DNA of 64,000 nt from Deltaproteobacteria bacterium. GTDB lineage: Bacteria > Myxococcota_A > Polyangia > Nannocystales > Nannocystaceae. Within the stretch, counting starts at the first letter, position 1. Each line of letters begins with the position of its first letter. The position numbers and the translations under genes were made by a program. A model generated the notes under the pieces. It worked only from the letters and a program-made list of their open reading frames with translations. It was not told the origin of the DNA and did not search any database. The DNA lies in NCBI GenBank assembly GCA_016709225.1, contig JADJEE010000001.1, positions 3,038,001 to 3,102,000 of the forward strand. The letters run 5' to 3'. Below are positions 1 through 8,404 of this stretch, one piece after another.

Positions 1-16
1 GAGCGGCGACGGGCGT

Positions 17-22
17 TACACT
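17..22 (+). promoter_or_regulatory. Putative -10 element of a leaderless transcript (TACACT)
   Basis: TACACT ends 7 nt before the GTG start of the first kinase, and no Shine-Dalgarno sequence lies between. The same TANNNT-7nt-start layout recurs at several other genes in this window. The -35 region lies outside the window. Confidence 0.45.
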
Positions 23-29
23 GCCGCCG

Positions 30-2732
30 GTGAGCAGCGGCACCGAGCGAGGGGTCGACGAGGCGCTCGGGCTGTCCGACACCACGCTCCGGCGGGCGCT
101 CGAGGACGACGCCGCGGACGCGGTGACGGACGCGGAGGTGCGCCAGGCGTTGTTCGGGGTGAGCTCAGCGCCGATGCTCGTCGGTCGCTTCGTGACGCTG
201 CAGGTGCTCGGCCGGGGGAGCTTCGGCACGGTGTACCTGGCGTACGATCCGCGACTGGATCGTCGGGTTGCGCTCAAGGTCCTCACGGTGCGCGGGCGCG
301 AGGACAACATCGAGTTGCTGCGGGAGGCGCGGGCACTCGCGCAGCTCGAGCACCCGAACGTGGTCACGATCTTCGATGCCTTCGAGACGGCGCAGGGGCT
401 GCCGGCGATCGCGATGGCGTACGTCGAGGGGGTCACCGCCCACCGCAGACTGCTCGAGCGTGATCCGCCTCCCCCGTTGCGCGAGATCGTCGACGTGTTC
501 GCTCAAGCCGCGCTCGGCATGGCGGCTGCGCATCGCGCCGGTATCGTTCACCGCGACTTCAAGCCCGACAACCTGATGGTGGGCGCGGACGGCACGGTGC
601 GCGTGACCGATTTCGGGCTGGCCGTGCCAGTGTCGGAGACGCTCGAGTCCGCCGAGGCGCTCCTCGTCGGCACGCCGATGTTCCTGCCGCCCGAGACGTT
701 CTCGGGGAAGGCCCAAGGGCCGGCAGGCGATGTCTACGCCTTCGGCGTCGCGCTGTTCTGGGCGGTGCAGCGCCGCCGACCGTTCTCGGAGACGACCGCG
801 GCCGCACTCGCGCTCGCCAAGCGGTGCGGACCGCTGTACCTGCCCGCGCATCACCCGAGCTGGTTGCGGGCGATGGTCGAGCGTGCCACCGATCCCGATC
901 CCCAGCTGCGTCCGAGCTTCGACGCCATCTGCCGCGAGCTCACGCGTCGGCGATCGCGTCCGCGGCGGTGGGGTCTACTCGCGGGGCTCGGCATCGCTGC
1001 CGTCGCGATCGCGCTGCCGCGCGGGACCAGCGGGACCGATTGCGACGCCGCCGGAGCCGCGGTCGACGAGGTCTGGGCACCGGCCGATCGTCAGCGGCTG
1101 CGCGACGCACTCGCCGCGATCGAGGTCGAGGGAGCGCGCGAGGTGGCGGACCGCGTCGTCGGTGCAGTGGATCGGTACACCGAGCAATGGCGTCCCGCGC
1201 GGCGAGAGGCCTGCTGGGCGGTCGCGCAAGCCGACCCGCGCACGGTCGCAGAGCAAGGCCAGCGCGCGGCATGCTTGGACGAAGGCATGGTGGCACTGCA
1301 CGCGCTGCTCGCTGTCCTGCACGAGGCCGACCCCGCGATGATCCCCGTGGCCGACGACGCCCTCGCGGGCATGCTCGATGTGTCCACCTGCGCCGATCCG
1401 GACCGAACCCGGCACTTGTCGCCGTCGGAGGATCCCGACGTCGCTTCCGACGTCGCGCGTGCGCGACTGCAGCTGCTGCCGCTGCTGGCTCGGCTCCGGT
1501 TGACTCGCACCGCGGCGGACGAACGAGCCTTGCGCGCGCTGCTCGACGACCCGGTCGTTCCCCGCGCGCCCGCGTTGCGGGCCGAGCTCGAGCTACGCGT
1601 CGCGGACTACGCGAGGGTCACGCTGGATCTCGAGCAGCGCATCGAGTTTGCTCGACGGGGCGTCTTGTCGGCCGAGGAGCATCGTCTCGATGGATTGCTG
1701 CTGGAGAGCTTGTTGGTGCTCGGCGGCCTCGAGACGCTCGCCGGTCACTTGCCGCAGGCGCAGGACAGCCTGGCGCGGGCGCAGGCGTGGTCTCGACGGC
1801 TGCGGAGCGATCCGGCTGACCAAGCCGCGCTCGCACTGGCCCGCGGCCGGTTGCTGATGGTGAGCGGGCGGCCCGAGGCGGCGGCGGCCGTACTGGCCGA
1901 AGCCGCGGCGATCGGCGATACGCTCTCCTCGGTGCAGGTCGGCTTCAACGCCCGATTGCACTTGGCCACGGCGCACCGTGAGCTCGGGCGACCCCAGGAG
2001 GCGCTCGCGGTGTTGGAGTGGCTCGAACGTGAGCTCGCCAGCGACCCGGGGCTCGCGGCGCAAGGCACAGGCGCGGTCCTTGCGAAGCAAGCGCACGCGC
2101 GGCTCGATCTCGGCGATACGAGCGGTGCGCAAGACACGGCCGAGCGCGCGCTCGCCTGGCTGCGGGCCCGCGAGACACCGCGGAACGTCAACACCACCGG
2201 GATCCTCCACGTCGTGGGTGAGGTCCGCCGACGTTGCGGCCGACTGCGCGAGGCGGAGGCGGTGCTGCGCGAAGCATCGACGTTGACCGAAGAGCTCGGC
2301 TCGTCCAACCGCGACGTGGTGGACGACTCGCTCGCGCGGGTGCTGAGGGACCAGGAGCGCTTCGAGGAGGCGCTCGCGGTCCATCGCCGCGTGCTGGAGT
2401 GGCAACGCACGACCTTCGGCACGGAGGACGGGCGACTCACCTGGACGCGCGCCGACGTGGCTGAGGGCTTGCGGCTCGTCGGGCGTTGCGACCAAGCGAC
2501 GCCGCTGGTGCAGCAGGCGCTGGAGGAGTGGGAGGCCCGCGACGAGTTCCGCGCGAGCGCGGCAGGGTTGCGCACGCTCGGGCAATGTCAGGCGGCCGCG
2601 GGCGACATCGAAGCGGCGCGCGCGAGCCTCCAACGGGCCCGCGAGCGTGCCGCCGGCGCCTCGGCGACGTCGGACGAACGCGACACGATGGCGGCGATCG
2701 AAACCGCCATTGCCGCGCTCGATCCACGCTGA
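30..2732 (+). CDS. Membrane-anchored Ser/Thr protein kinase with C-terminal TPR region
   Basis: A 900-residue Hanks-type kinase. The Gly-rich loop GRGSFG is at about residues 61-66, the catalytic lysine at K83 (VALKVL), the catalytic loop HRDFKPDN at 174-181, DFG at 194-196 and GTPMFLPPE at 214-222. All key catalytic residues are present, so it should be active. One hydrophobic segment at about 314-330 anchors it. The roughly 570 residues beyond are Ala/Leu/Arg-rich helical repeats of TPR type, probably extracytoplasmic and used for ligand or partner binding. This layout is typical of Nannocystaceae kinases. The GTG start gives an N-terminus ending just before the kinase fold. No sigma factor gene is adjacent on the same strand, unlike the other TPR kinases here. 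The substrate is unknown. Confidence 0.93.
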   Translation: MSSGTERGVDEALGLSDTTLRRALEDDAADAVTDAEVRQALFGVSSAPMLVGRFVTLQVLGRGSFGTVYLAYDPRLDRRVALKVLTVRGREDNIELLREARALAQLEHPNVVTIFDAFETAQGLPAIAMAYVEGVTAHRRLLERDPPPPLREIVDVFAQAALGMAAAHRAGIVHRDFKPDNLMVGADGTVRVTDFGLAVPVSETLESAEALLVGTPMFLPPETFSGKAQGPAGDVYAFGVALFWAVQRRRPFSETTAAALALAKRCGPLYLPAHHPSWLRAMVERATDPDPQLRPSFDAICRELTRRRSRPRRWGLLAGLGIAAVAIALPRGTSGTDCDAAGAAVDEVWAPADRQRLRDALAAIEVEGAREVADRVVGAVDRYTEQWRPARREACWAVAQADPRTVAEQGQRAACLDEGMVALHALLAVLHEADPAMIPVADDALAGMLDVSTCADPDRTRHLSPSEDPDVASDVARARLQLLPLLARLRLTRTAADERALRALLDDPVVPRAPALRAELELRVADYARVTLDLEQRIEFARRGVLSAEEHRLDGLLLESLLVLGGLETLAGHLPQAQDSLARAQAWSRRLRSDPADQAALALARGRLLMVSGRPEAAAAVLAEAAAIGDTLSSVQVGFNARLHLATAHRELGRPQEALAVLEWLERELASDPGLAAQGTGAVLAKQAHARLDLGDTSGAQDTAERALAWLRARETPRNVNTTGILHVVGEVRRRCGRLREAEAVLREASTLTEELGSSNRDVVDDSLARVLRDQERFEEALAVHRRVLEWQRTTFGTEDGRLTWTRADVAEGLRLVGRCDQATPLVQQALEEWEARDEFRASAAGLRTLGQCQAAAGDIEAARASLQRARERAAGASATSDERDTMAAIETAIAALDPR

Positions 2733-3016
2733 CCAGGCGCGGGCGCTCCGCGCTCGAGATCCCGTGTCGGACCCCGTGCCACCGACCCGCGCGTGGCCAG
2801 GAAGACGCTCGAGCACGTTGGCTTGACGAGCGACGCGCCGGAGGTTTGGCCGGCCCGGGGACCTCAGGAAAAAACACGGGCACCAACCAACCGTTGGCGC
2901 CTCAGCGCGATGTGGCTCTGGAGCGGCGAGGACGTCGGCATCGAGGCCCGACCAAGACAATCCTTGGCGAGCGATCAAGCACGTGGGTGCGCAGTGTACG
3001 AAAAGGGAGACTGCAG
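2733..3016. other. Intergenic stretch without a recognised gene
   Basis: No frame here has convincing coding character. The longer frames crossing it have arginine-rich, low-complexity translations. Only the ribosome binding site of the following lipoprotein (AAGGGAGA, about 3003-3010) is clear. Confidence 0.5.
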
Positions 3017-3637
3017 ATGAAGTCGAGAGAACCAGTGAGGATTTCCGCCCGCATCGGGTTCGTCGCCTGCCTGATCGCAGCATGTAGCGGCGAGGCGGGA
3101 GACGACGCCATGTCCTTCAGGTCGCAAGACCTCGGCGGCGGCACCGACGACGACGACGGCACGGGCAGCGGCACCGACGACGATGGTACGATGCCCGCTG
3201 ACGTTGGCGGGACGCAGTGCACCGTCTTGGAGTACCACGCTGAAGACGACCCGGAGTACAACCCCGAGGACCAGTACGAGATGGTCTGGGAGTGCGATGG
3301 GGAAGGCGCCGGCTACGACAGCGGCGACGACGCGTCAGGCTTCCAGGCCATCGACGGGACCATCGGGGGTACTTGCCAGTGGGTCTTGCGCAAGGTCGCC
3401 GCTCCGGTGACTTGCCTCGCGGCGGAGGTGGCCTGCAACGGCGAGGCGCTCTGTGAGATCATGGACCCCAAGGATTTCATCTGGGCGAGAAGGAACTGCT
3501 GCTACGACTACGTCGAGTGTCTGGGGCTGCACGACGACGTGCGATCCACCATCGGCACCAACGACCCCTGGATGCTCGCGTGCGGCCTGCGTGCCGCCGG
3601 CCTCGGACCTCCAGCCTTCCCCTCCGGCCCGGCGTGA
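3017..3637 (+). CDS. Cys-rich acidic lipoprotein of unknown function
   Basis: A 206-residue predicted lipoprotein. A basic N-terminus and a hydrophobic stretch end in the lipobox-like CLIAAC. An Asp/Gly/Thr linker with DDDD runs follows, then a compact domain of about 150 residues with around ten cysteines, including a CC pair (RNCCYD) near the end, suggesting a disulfide-stabilised surface domain. The start was chosen at the ATG with AAGGGAGA 7 nt upstream; the open frame extends further upstream but that part is low-complexity and lacks coding bias. No family recognised. Confidence 0.75.
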   Translation: MKSREPVRISARIGFVACLIAACSGEAGDDAMSFRSQDLGGGTDDDDGTGSGTDDDGTMPADVGGTQCTVLEYHAEDDPEYNPEDQYEMVWECDGEGAGYDSGDDASGFQAIDGTIGGTCQWVLRKVAAPVTCLAAEVACNGEALCEIMDPKDFIWARRNCCYDYVECLGLHDDVRSTIGTNDPWMLACGLRAAGLGPPAFPSGPA

Positions 3638-3700
3638 CCGCCGTGCGCCGCACGCCCGGTCGCAGCACCCACGCGTCGTGACGCGCGTCGGTGTCGATCA

Positions 3701-5203
3701 TCAGTCGGGCTCGACCGGCTGCGGGTCCTCCGAGCCGGCCGCGCTCGTGCAGCGGTAGAGCTCGGCGCCGGCGGGATCGAAGCGGCAGACGAGCATCGCG
3801 TCGGCCGCGGTCTCGGGCTGAAACGGCACGGTCGGCCGCACGCGCTGCTGCAACGCAGCGACGGTGCAGCGCCCCCGCGCGCTGTCGGCGAGCTCGCCCC
3901 GCACCTGGGTGTTTCGCAGCGCCCCCGTGACCGGCTCGAAGTCCAGCTCGACCTCGATGGGGCCATCACCGCAGGCGCCGAGCGCCTGGGCGAGCGCGGG
4001 GGTCTTCGTCTTGTCGAGGTAGAGCGCCCGCAGCGGCCGCGGACCGACCACGTCGGCTTGGCCGTCGTCGATGCGGAACACGAAGTTGCGCGTCACCGCC
4101 ATCGCGACGTCGGGTCCGACCCCGAGCAGGGTGTTGTCGACCCGGTGCACCGCGCCTTCGCGGGCGAGCAGCGTCTGCGTGACGCAATCGAGCTCGTCGG
4201 CGTCGAAGCCGTGGACCTCGGAGGTGTCGACGCGCTCGAAGCTGGTCGAGCCGTCGGGGTCGAAGCGCACGTGCAGCACCAGCCGAGCCGACGCCTCGCC
4301 GGCGCCGACGTGGCACGGCGCCGCGCGATGCCACCATTCGCGCATCCCCATCGAGAGCGCCAGCAGCGGGTGCTCGCCGCCGGTCGGGCCGATCTGCAGG
4401 GTGCCGTAGGGCGGCACGTCATCGTCGTCGTCGCTCGGGCCGGGAGACACGAGCGCAGGCGCAGGCCCGGGCGCCCCGCGGCGCGGCTCGACGGCGACCG
4501 CCGCGGGCAACGACGTCGCGCGCACGTCCTCGCCGTCCTTCGGCAACGCTCCGGGTGGCGTCGGCTCGGGCGCCTCCTCGACCCGCGCACCACAGCCGTG
4601 GGGCATCGCGGCGCCCAGCCACAGCACCGCGGCCGCGAGCACACCACCGGCCGCCAGCGGCTTGCTCGCCATCACGGCCGATGCCGCGCGCCCGCCCGGG
4701 CGGGGGACGAGCGGCGCGAGCACGGGCATCCACGCCGCGCGCCCGCCACCGGTGCGATCGAGCCGCGCCCGCAGCCGCGCGACGATGCGCGACAGCTGGG
4801 TGCGGATCGTCGAGGGTGGTCGCCCGAGCACGCTCGCGCACTCGGGCGTCGAGCGCCCCTCCCAGAAGCGCAGCTGCAACAGGCGACGGTCGTCCGCGGG
4901 CAGGCGCGCGAGCTCGTCGATCAGCTCGCGCAGCAGCTGCACGTGCTCGAGCGAGGGATCGCCCGGCGGTGCCGGCACCGCGGCCTGCCGTGCCAGCTCA
5001 CGGCTGCGCGCGCGGTGCCGCGATCGCCAGCCGTTGCGCAGCACGGTGTGGAGCCACGGCCGCAGCGGGCGATCGTCCCGCGGCCCATGCCGCAGCGCCG
5101 CGGCGAGCGTGTCCTGCACGAGGTCGTCCGCGTCGGCGCCGTGCACGAGGGCGCCGGCGAGCCGGCGAAGGGCGGGGAGTTCGAGGTCGAGATCCATGCC
5201 CAT
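3701..5203 (-). CDS. ECF-type sigma factor fused to a membrane anchor and extracytoplasmic domain
   Basis: A 500-residue protein. Residues 5-65 match sigma-70 region 2 (ADADDLVQDTLAAALR, RPWLHTVLRN) and 90-150 match region 4 (LPADDRRLLQLRFWEG, then a helix-turn-helix). An Arg-rich stretch and a hydrophobic segment at about 182-200 follow. About 300 residues beyond it should be extracytoplasmic. They contain two cysteine-bounded beta-rich units (CHVGAG...LDCVTQ and the final ACGDG...RGRCTV) resembling AgmX/PglI or TonB-C-like domains; that resemblance is my inference. Tethering would keep the sigma factor at the membrane until released, presumably by proteolysis. It is the last gene of an operon with a BlaI-type repressor and a BlaR1-like protease, 69 nt downstream of the latter. 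Two ATG codons (5203, 5197) are possible starts. Confidence 0.85.
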   Translation of the reverse strand: MGMDLDLELPALRRLAGALVHGADADDLVQDTLAAALRHGPRDDRPLRPWLHTVLRNGWRSRHRARSRELARQAAVPAPPGDPSLEHVQLLRELIDELARLPADDRRLLQLRFWEGRSTPECASVLGRPPSTIRTQLSRIVARLRARLDRTGGGRAAWMPVLAPLVPRPGGRAASAVMASKPLAAGGVLAAAVLWLGAAMPHGCGARVEEAPEPTPPGALPKDGEDVRATSLPAAVAVEPRRGAPGPAPALVSPGPSDDDDDVPPYGTLQIGPTGGEHPLLALSMGMREWWHRAAPCHVGAGEASARLVLHVRFDPDGSTSFERVDTSEVHGFDADELDCVTQTLLAREGAVHRVDNTLLGVGPDVAMAVTRNFVFRIDDGQADVVGPRPLRALYLDKTKTPALAQALGACGDGPIEVELDFEPVTGALRNTQVRGELADSARGRCTVAALQQRVRPTVPFQPETAADAMLVCRFDPAGAELYRCTSAAGSEDPQPVEPD

Positions 5204-5272
5204 CCCACGTCACCGACGGGCAGAGTGTCCCAAGAAAAATCGTCCGCGGGCGCCGCGGGCCCGCCCTTCCCT

Positions 5273-6802
5273 TCACAGCCGCGGCGCCGCGGCGGCGCCA
5301 CGGGCCTGCCACAGCGCCACGACCACGTCCTTGTAGCGATCGGTCTCGTCGGGCAACGCCGCGCCGCCGAGCCAGGCATCGGCGCGCGCGCGGCCACCGT
5401 TGTACGCCGCGGCCGCGAGCGCGACGGTGTCGGCGTCGAGCTCGTCGCCGCCACCGTAGTCGTCGAGCAACTCGGCGAGGTGGTACGCGCCCAGATCGAG
5501 GTTGTACGCGGGGTCGTCGAGGCGGGCGTCGCTGTGCCCAGCGAGGCCGCGCTCGCGGGCGATCTTCGCCGCGGTCCCGGGCATCAGCTGCATGAGCCCG
5601 CGGGCCCCGGCCGGACTGCTCGCCCGCGCGTCGCCGCGCGACTCGACCCACGTCACGATCGCGAGCAGCGAGGGATCGATGCCATGGCGTGCGGCCGCCT
5701 CGGCGATCGCGGCCGCGTGATCGGCGAGCGGCTCGGCGAGCCACGGCACCGCGAGTCGCACGTCGGGTCGGCTCGGGCTCGCCGTGACATCCCGGGCTTC
5801 GTCGCGGGCGGCAAGCACGGGCGCGGGCTCGACGTCGTCGTGGGTGGCAACGCACGCGGGCACGATCACCGTCGGCGCGAACGCGAGGCCGATGCCGAGC
5901 CACGCCGTGATGGCGGCGGCACGCACGGGCGCGCAGGGGGCAGTGGCAGGGGCGTGCAACAGTCGATCGATGCGGGACATCAGGGACGCTCCATGGGCCG
6001 CGAGGGCCGGTGATGCGACGGCTCGCGCGCCCTCGAGTTCGGCGAGGCCGCGCGCGTAGTCGAGTGGATCGAAGAGCCGTGCGGTCGCGAGATCGTCACA
6101 GCAGTACTCACGCTCGATGCGCAGCCGTGCGCACAGCCACCGCACGGCCGGGTGGAAGAACAGCACCGCCTCGATGGCCGCGTGACACAGCTGCAGCAGG
6201 TAGTCGTGGCGCAGCACGTGGGCGAGCTCGTGGGCGAGCGCTGCCCGCATCGCCGCGGTGGGTACGCCCGCGACGCAGGCGAGCGGCACCAGCACCAACG
6301 GTCGTAGCACGCCGACCACGATCGGCGCGTCGAGACCGGCCAGCGCCGCGATGCGCACGCTGGCGCGCACGCCCATCTCTCGCGCGAGCTCGGCGAGCGC
6401 GTCGCTCCACCGAGGCGGCAGCTCCACCGCACGCCGTCGCCAGCGTGCGACGCCGGCGAGGCCGAGCCCGAGTCGCAGGCCGCGGTGGGCGGCACCGATG
6501 GACCACGCGACCAGCACCGCACCGCCCAGCAGCGTCATGGGCCCGGTGCGCGTGGCCGTCGTCGGGTCGATGTCCGCTGGCCGATGGGACCCGAGCGCCT
6601 GCCCCAGCAGCCACGCGTAGGTCCATGCGAACGCGAGCGCCATCGCCCACAGCAAGCCGTGCAGCACCGCGTAGCGCAGCGCGGCGTCGCGCGACGAGAG
6701 CGCGCGGGCAGCCCCGAGCGCGATCACGCCGAGCAGCGCGCCCTGCCACACGAAGTGCAGCAGCGCGAGCGCGAGTGCGTGCAGGGCTGCCGGCAACGTC
6801 AT
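5273..6802 (-). CDS. BlaR1-like M56 membrane metalloprotease fused to a lytic transglycosylase domain
   Basis: A 509-residue protein. The N-terminal half has hydrophobic segments at about 10-32, 48-70 and 90-108, then the M56 zinc peptidase signature HELAHVLRHD at 191-200 and a second motif EREYCCDD at 230-237. A further membrane segment at about 293-315 leads to the outer part. In BlaR1/MecR1 that place holds a penicillin-binding sensor. Here it is an SLT/Slt70-like lytic transglycosylase: catalytic Glu387 in WVESRG, AGARGLMQLMPGTA at 398-411 and AYNGG at 466-470 are all present. The protein could thus cleave or bind peptidoglycan outside and cut a regulator inside. Its ATG overlaps the stop of the BlaI-like gene (ATGA, 6799-6802), indicating translational coupling. 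Confidence 0.92.
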   Translation of the reverse strand: MTLPAALHALALALLHFVWQGALLGVIALGAARALSSRDAALRYAVLHGLLWAMALAFAWTYAWLLGQALGSHRPADIDPTTATRTGPMTLLGGAVLVAWSIGAAHRGLRLGLGLAGVARWRRRAVELPPRWSDALAELAREMGVRASVRIAALAGLDAPIVVGVLRPLVLVPLACVAGVPTAAMRAALAHELAHVLRHDYLLQLCHAAIEAVLFFHPAVRWLCARLRIEREYCCDDLATARLFDPLDYARGLAELEGARAVASPALAAHGASLMSRIDRLLHAPATAPCAPVRAAAITAWLGIGLAFAPTVIVPACVATHDDVEPAPVLAARDEARDVTASPSRPDVRLAVPWLAEPLADHAAAIAEAAARHGIDPSLLAIVTWVESRGDARASSPAGARGLMQLMPGTAAKIARERGLAGHSDARLDDPAYNLDLGAYHLAELLDDYGGGDELDADTVALAAAAYNGGRARADAWLGGAALPDETDRYKDVVVALWQARGAAAAPRL

Positions 6803-7191
6803 CGCGGCCTCCGCGGGCGCGCGGCCTCGAGGCGATCGAGCAGCGCGCGGATCTCCTCGAGCTCGTGCTTGCTGGCGGGCTGCGTCGACAGGGCCCGCAT
6901 CACCAGATCCGCGGCGGAGCCGTCGAAGGCACGCTCGACGAGGTCGTCGATGAGCTGGCCCTGCACGGCCTCGCGGGGCTGCGCCGCACGATAGACGTGG
7001 GTGCGCTCGCGCTCGTCGCGGAGCACGAGGCCCTTGGTCGCCATGATCTGCAGCAGCTTGAGCACCGTCGTGTAGCCGGTGCTTCGGCGGGTCTCGAGCA
7101 CCTCCTGCACCGCGCGCACGGTGCTGGGACCACGGTCCCAGAGCACGCCGAGGATCTCGGTCTCGGCCGCCGTCGGTTTCGGTGCGCCCAT
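6799..7191 (-). CDS. BlaI/MecI-family transcriptional repressor
   Basis: A 130-residue winged-helix protein of normal BlaI/MecI length. The N-terminus TAAETEILGVLWDRGPSTVR and the recognition-helix region TGYTTVLKLLQIMATKGLV are characteristic. The helical C-terminal tail for dimerisation contains the region cut by BlaR1-type proteases in known systems. The ATG at 7191 starts the conserved domain; the frame is open further upstream but runs through the promoter. It overlaps the downstream M56 protease gene by 4 nt. By analogy with bla/mec it should repress its own operon until cleaved by the partner protease. The promoter and two dyads lie immediately upstream. Confidence 0.92.
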   Translation of the reverse strand: MGAPKPTAAETEILGVLWDRGPSTVRAVQEVLETRRSTGYTTVLKLLQIMATKGLVLRDERERTHVYRAAQPREAVQGQLIDDLVERAFDGSAADLVMRALSTQPASKHELEEIRALLDRLEAARPRRPR

Positions 7192-7202
7192 GCTCGAGCG
7201 TG

Positions 7203-7230
7203 ATTCTACGAAGCTCCTCGTAGTTGTCAA
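7203..7230 (-). promoter_or_regulatory. Promoter of the BlaI-BlaR/SLT-sigma operon
   Basis: Reading the minus strand, TTGACA (7225-7230) and TAGAAT (7203-7208) are separated by 16 nt. This is a near-consensus sigma-70 promoter. The -10 lies 11 nt before the ATG, so the leader would be only a few nucleotides long. Confidence 0.75.
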
Positions 7231-7245
7231 CGAAAGTCTTCGTAG
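7206..7245. promoter_or_regulatory. Paired dyad operator, probable BlaI-type repressor site
   Basis: Dyad 1 is CTACGA-6nt-TCGTAG (7206-7223). Dyad 2 is ACGA-6nt-TCGT (7230-7243), with its right arm extending as CTTCGTAG to 7245. The outer arms CTACGAAG (7206-7213) and CTTCGTAG (7238-7245) are exact inverted copies. Dyad 1 covers the -10 and spacer; dyad 2 abuts the -35. Known BlaI/MecI operators are likewise paired dyads overlapping the promoter, so autorepression is inferred. Confidence 0.65.
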
Positions 7246-7298
7246 ATATCGCCGACGGTCGTGCGCGGCGGCGCGAGGATGGCCGCGGGAGGACCCCG

Positions 7299-8000
7299 AT
7301 GCGAGCCCGCGAGACGGATCACCGGCCCGGCGCCCACTCACCGGGCATGACGATGATCTGCGCTCGCGCCGTCGCCCTCGCCCTGCTCGCCGCCGGGCTC
7401 GCCGCCTGCGACCCGGGCCCCGGCTCCAGCCCCGGCCCGGGCACCCAGGACGACGGCAACGACGACGACGACGGCAACGACGACGGCAACGACGACCCTG
7501 GCGATGTGTACATCCGTGCGCTCGACATCGGCGACTTCACGTGGTCGGAGACCATCATCTACGAGTGGGGCGACTGCACCACCACGCGCACGCTCGAGGG
7601 CGAGGGCAACGGCGACTGCAGCGTCGGCACGCTCGGCGTCGGCATCCCGCAGACCGATGGCTCCAAGGTCGCCGGCGGCATCGGGCTATGCGGCAGCCTC
7701 ACGATCACCGACGTGACCACGCCCGCGTCGTGCGACCTCGACGACACCGTGACGATGGAGAAGACCGCCGTGGCTCAACTCGCGCTCGGTGCCCCGAACG
7801 CCGACGACCCGATGACGCTGACCTCGAAGCACGACTGCCCCGAGTTCACGCTGTCGACCACGGTGGTCGCCGCGAGCGCGCTGAAGTCGATCGGCGCCAC
7901 GCAGACGTTCGTGCTCGACGCGTCGGTCGACGCCGACTGCGATAGCGGCACGCTGCACCGCGAGGTGCACGCACAGGTCGACGTGGTGGTCGGGCAGTAG
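7299..8000 (+). CDS. Secreted lipoprotein of unknown function
   Basis: About 233 residues. A hydrophobic segment ends in the lipobox LAAC. A Gly/Pro/Ser then Asp/Asn linker (GNDDDDGNDDGNDD) precedes a beta-rich domain with about seven cysteines. The ATG at 7299 has GGGAGG 6 nt upstream; the ATG at 7347 gives a shorter signal peptide but has no ribosome binding site. It diverges from the BlaI-type operon with its start about 100 nt away, so the operators at 7206-7245 could also influence it. No family recognised. Confidence 0.7.
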   Translation: MRARETDHRPGAHSPGMTMICARAVALALLAAGLAACDPGPGSSPGPGTQDDGNDDDDGNDDGNDDPGDVYIRALDIGDFTWSETIIYEWGDCTTTRTLEGEGNGDCSVGTLGVGIPQTDGSKVAGGIGLCGSLTITDVTTPASCDLDDTVTMEKTAVAQLALGAPNADDPMTLTSKHDCPEFTLSTTVVAASALKSIGATQTFVLDASVDADCDSGTLHREVHAQVDVVVGQ

Positions 8001-8135
8001 CGCCACGAACACCAAGCACGCACGCTCCAAGTCCCTACGCATGCGAGCGCCAGGACAGCTCCGCTCGCGCAACCCAGGAACGTTCGCGTCTTGTCCGACG
8101 ACGGCTCGACCGCGGGGCTTTCGCGAACGCGACAG

Positions 8136-8357
8136 TCAGCGACGGCGCGGGCGCGCTACCGCGGCGGACAGATCGCGCCCTCGGGATGCGGCCTGGCCCT
8201 CCGGCACCGGTGCGAGGCTTGGGTCGGGCGCGGGGCAGCTACCCGCCGGCGCCCCGGTGTCGGTCGCGGTGTCGCCGTGCGTGTCATCGACGACCGCACC
8301 GCAGCCGCATGCGAACGCGAACGCCACGAGCGATCCACGAACGCTGGGCAAGCTCAC
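8136..8357 (-). CDS. Small lipoprotein, possibly frameshifted near its end
   Basis: About 73 residues from a GTG. A hydrophobic stretch ends in the lipobox-like ACGCG, followed by the Asp/Thr-rich linker and a GSCPAPD segment. In the frame given, the last 20 residues turn Arg/Ala-rich. Dropping one G near 8188 gives a neater ending HPEGAICPPR with a stop at 8156, so an indel error is likely. It lies 47 nt downstream of another frameshifted lipoprotein gene. Function unknown; the reading is uncertain. Confidence 0.4.
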   Translation of the reverse strand: MSLPSVRGSLVAFAFACGCGAVVDDTHGDTATDTGAPAGSCPAPDPSLAPVPEGQAASRGRDLSAAVARPRRR

Positions 8358-8404
8358 CACCGCTGGGATCACCCTAGCAGAGCGTCCGCGCGTCCGCGTC
8401 GACG

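Noticed and set aside
4058..6013. Plus-strand 651-codon frame across the sigma fusion and the M56/SLT gene
   Set aside because: Arg/Ala/Gly-rich shadow with no motif; the minus-strand genes have recognisable domains.
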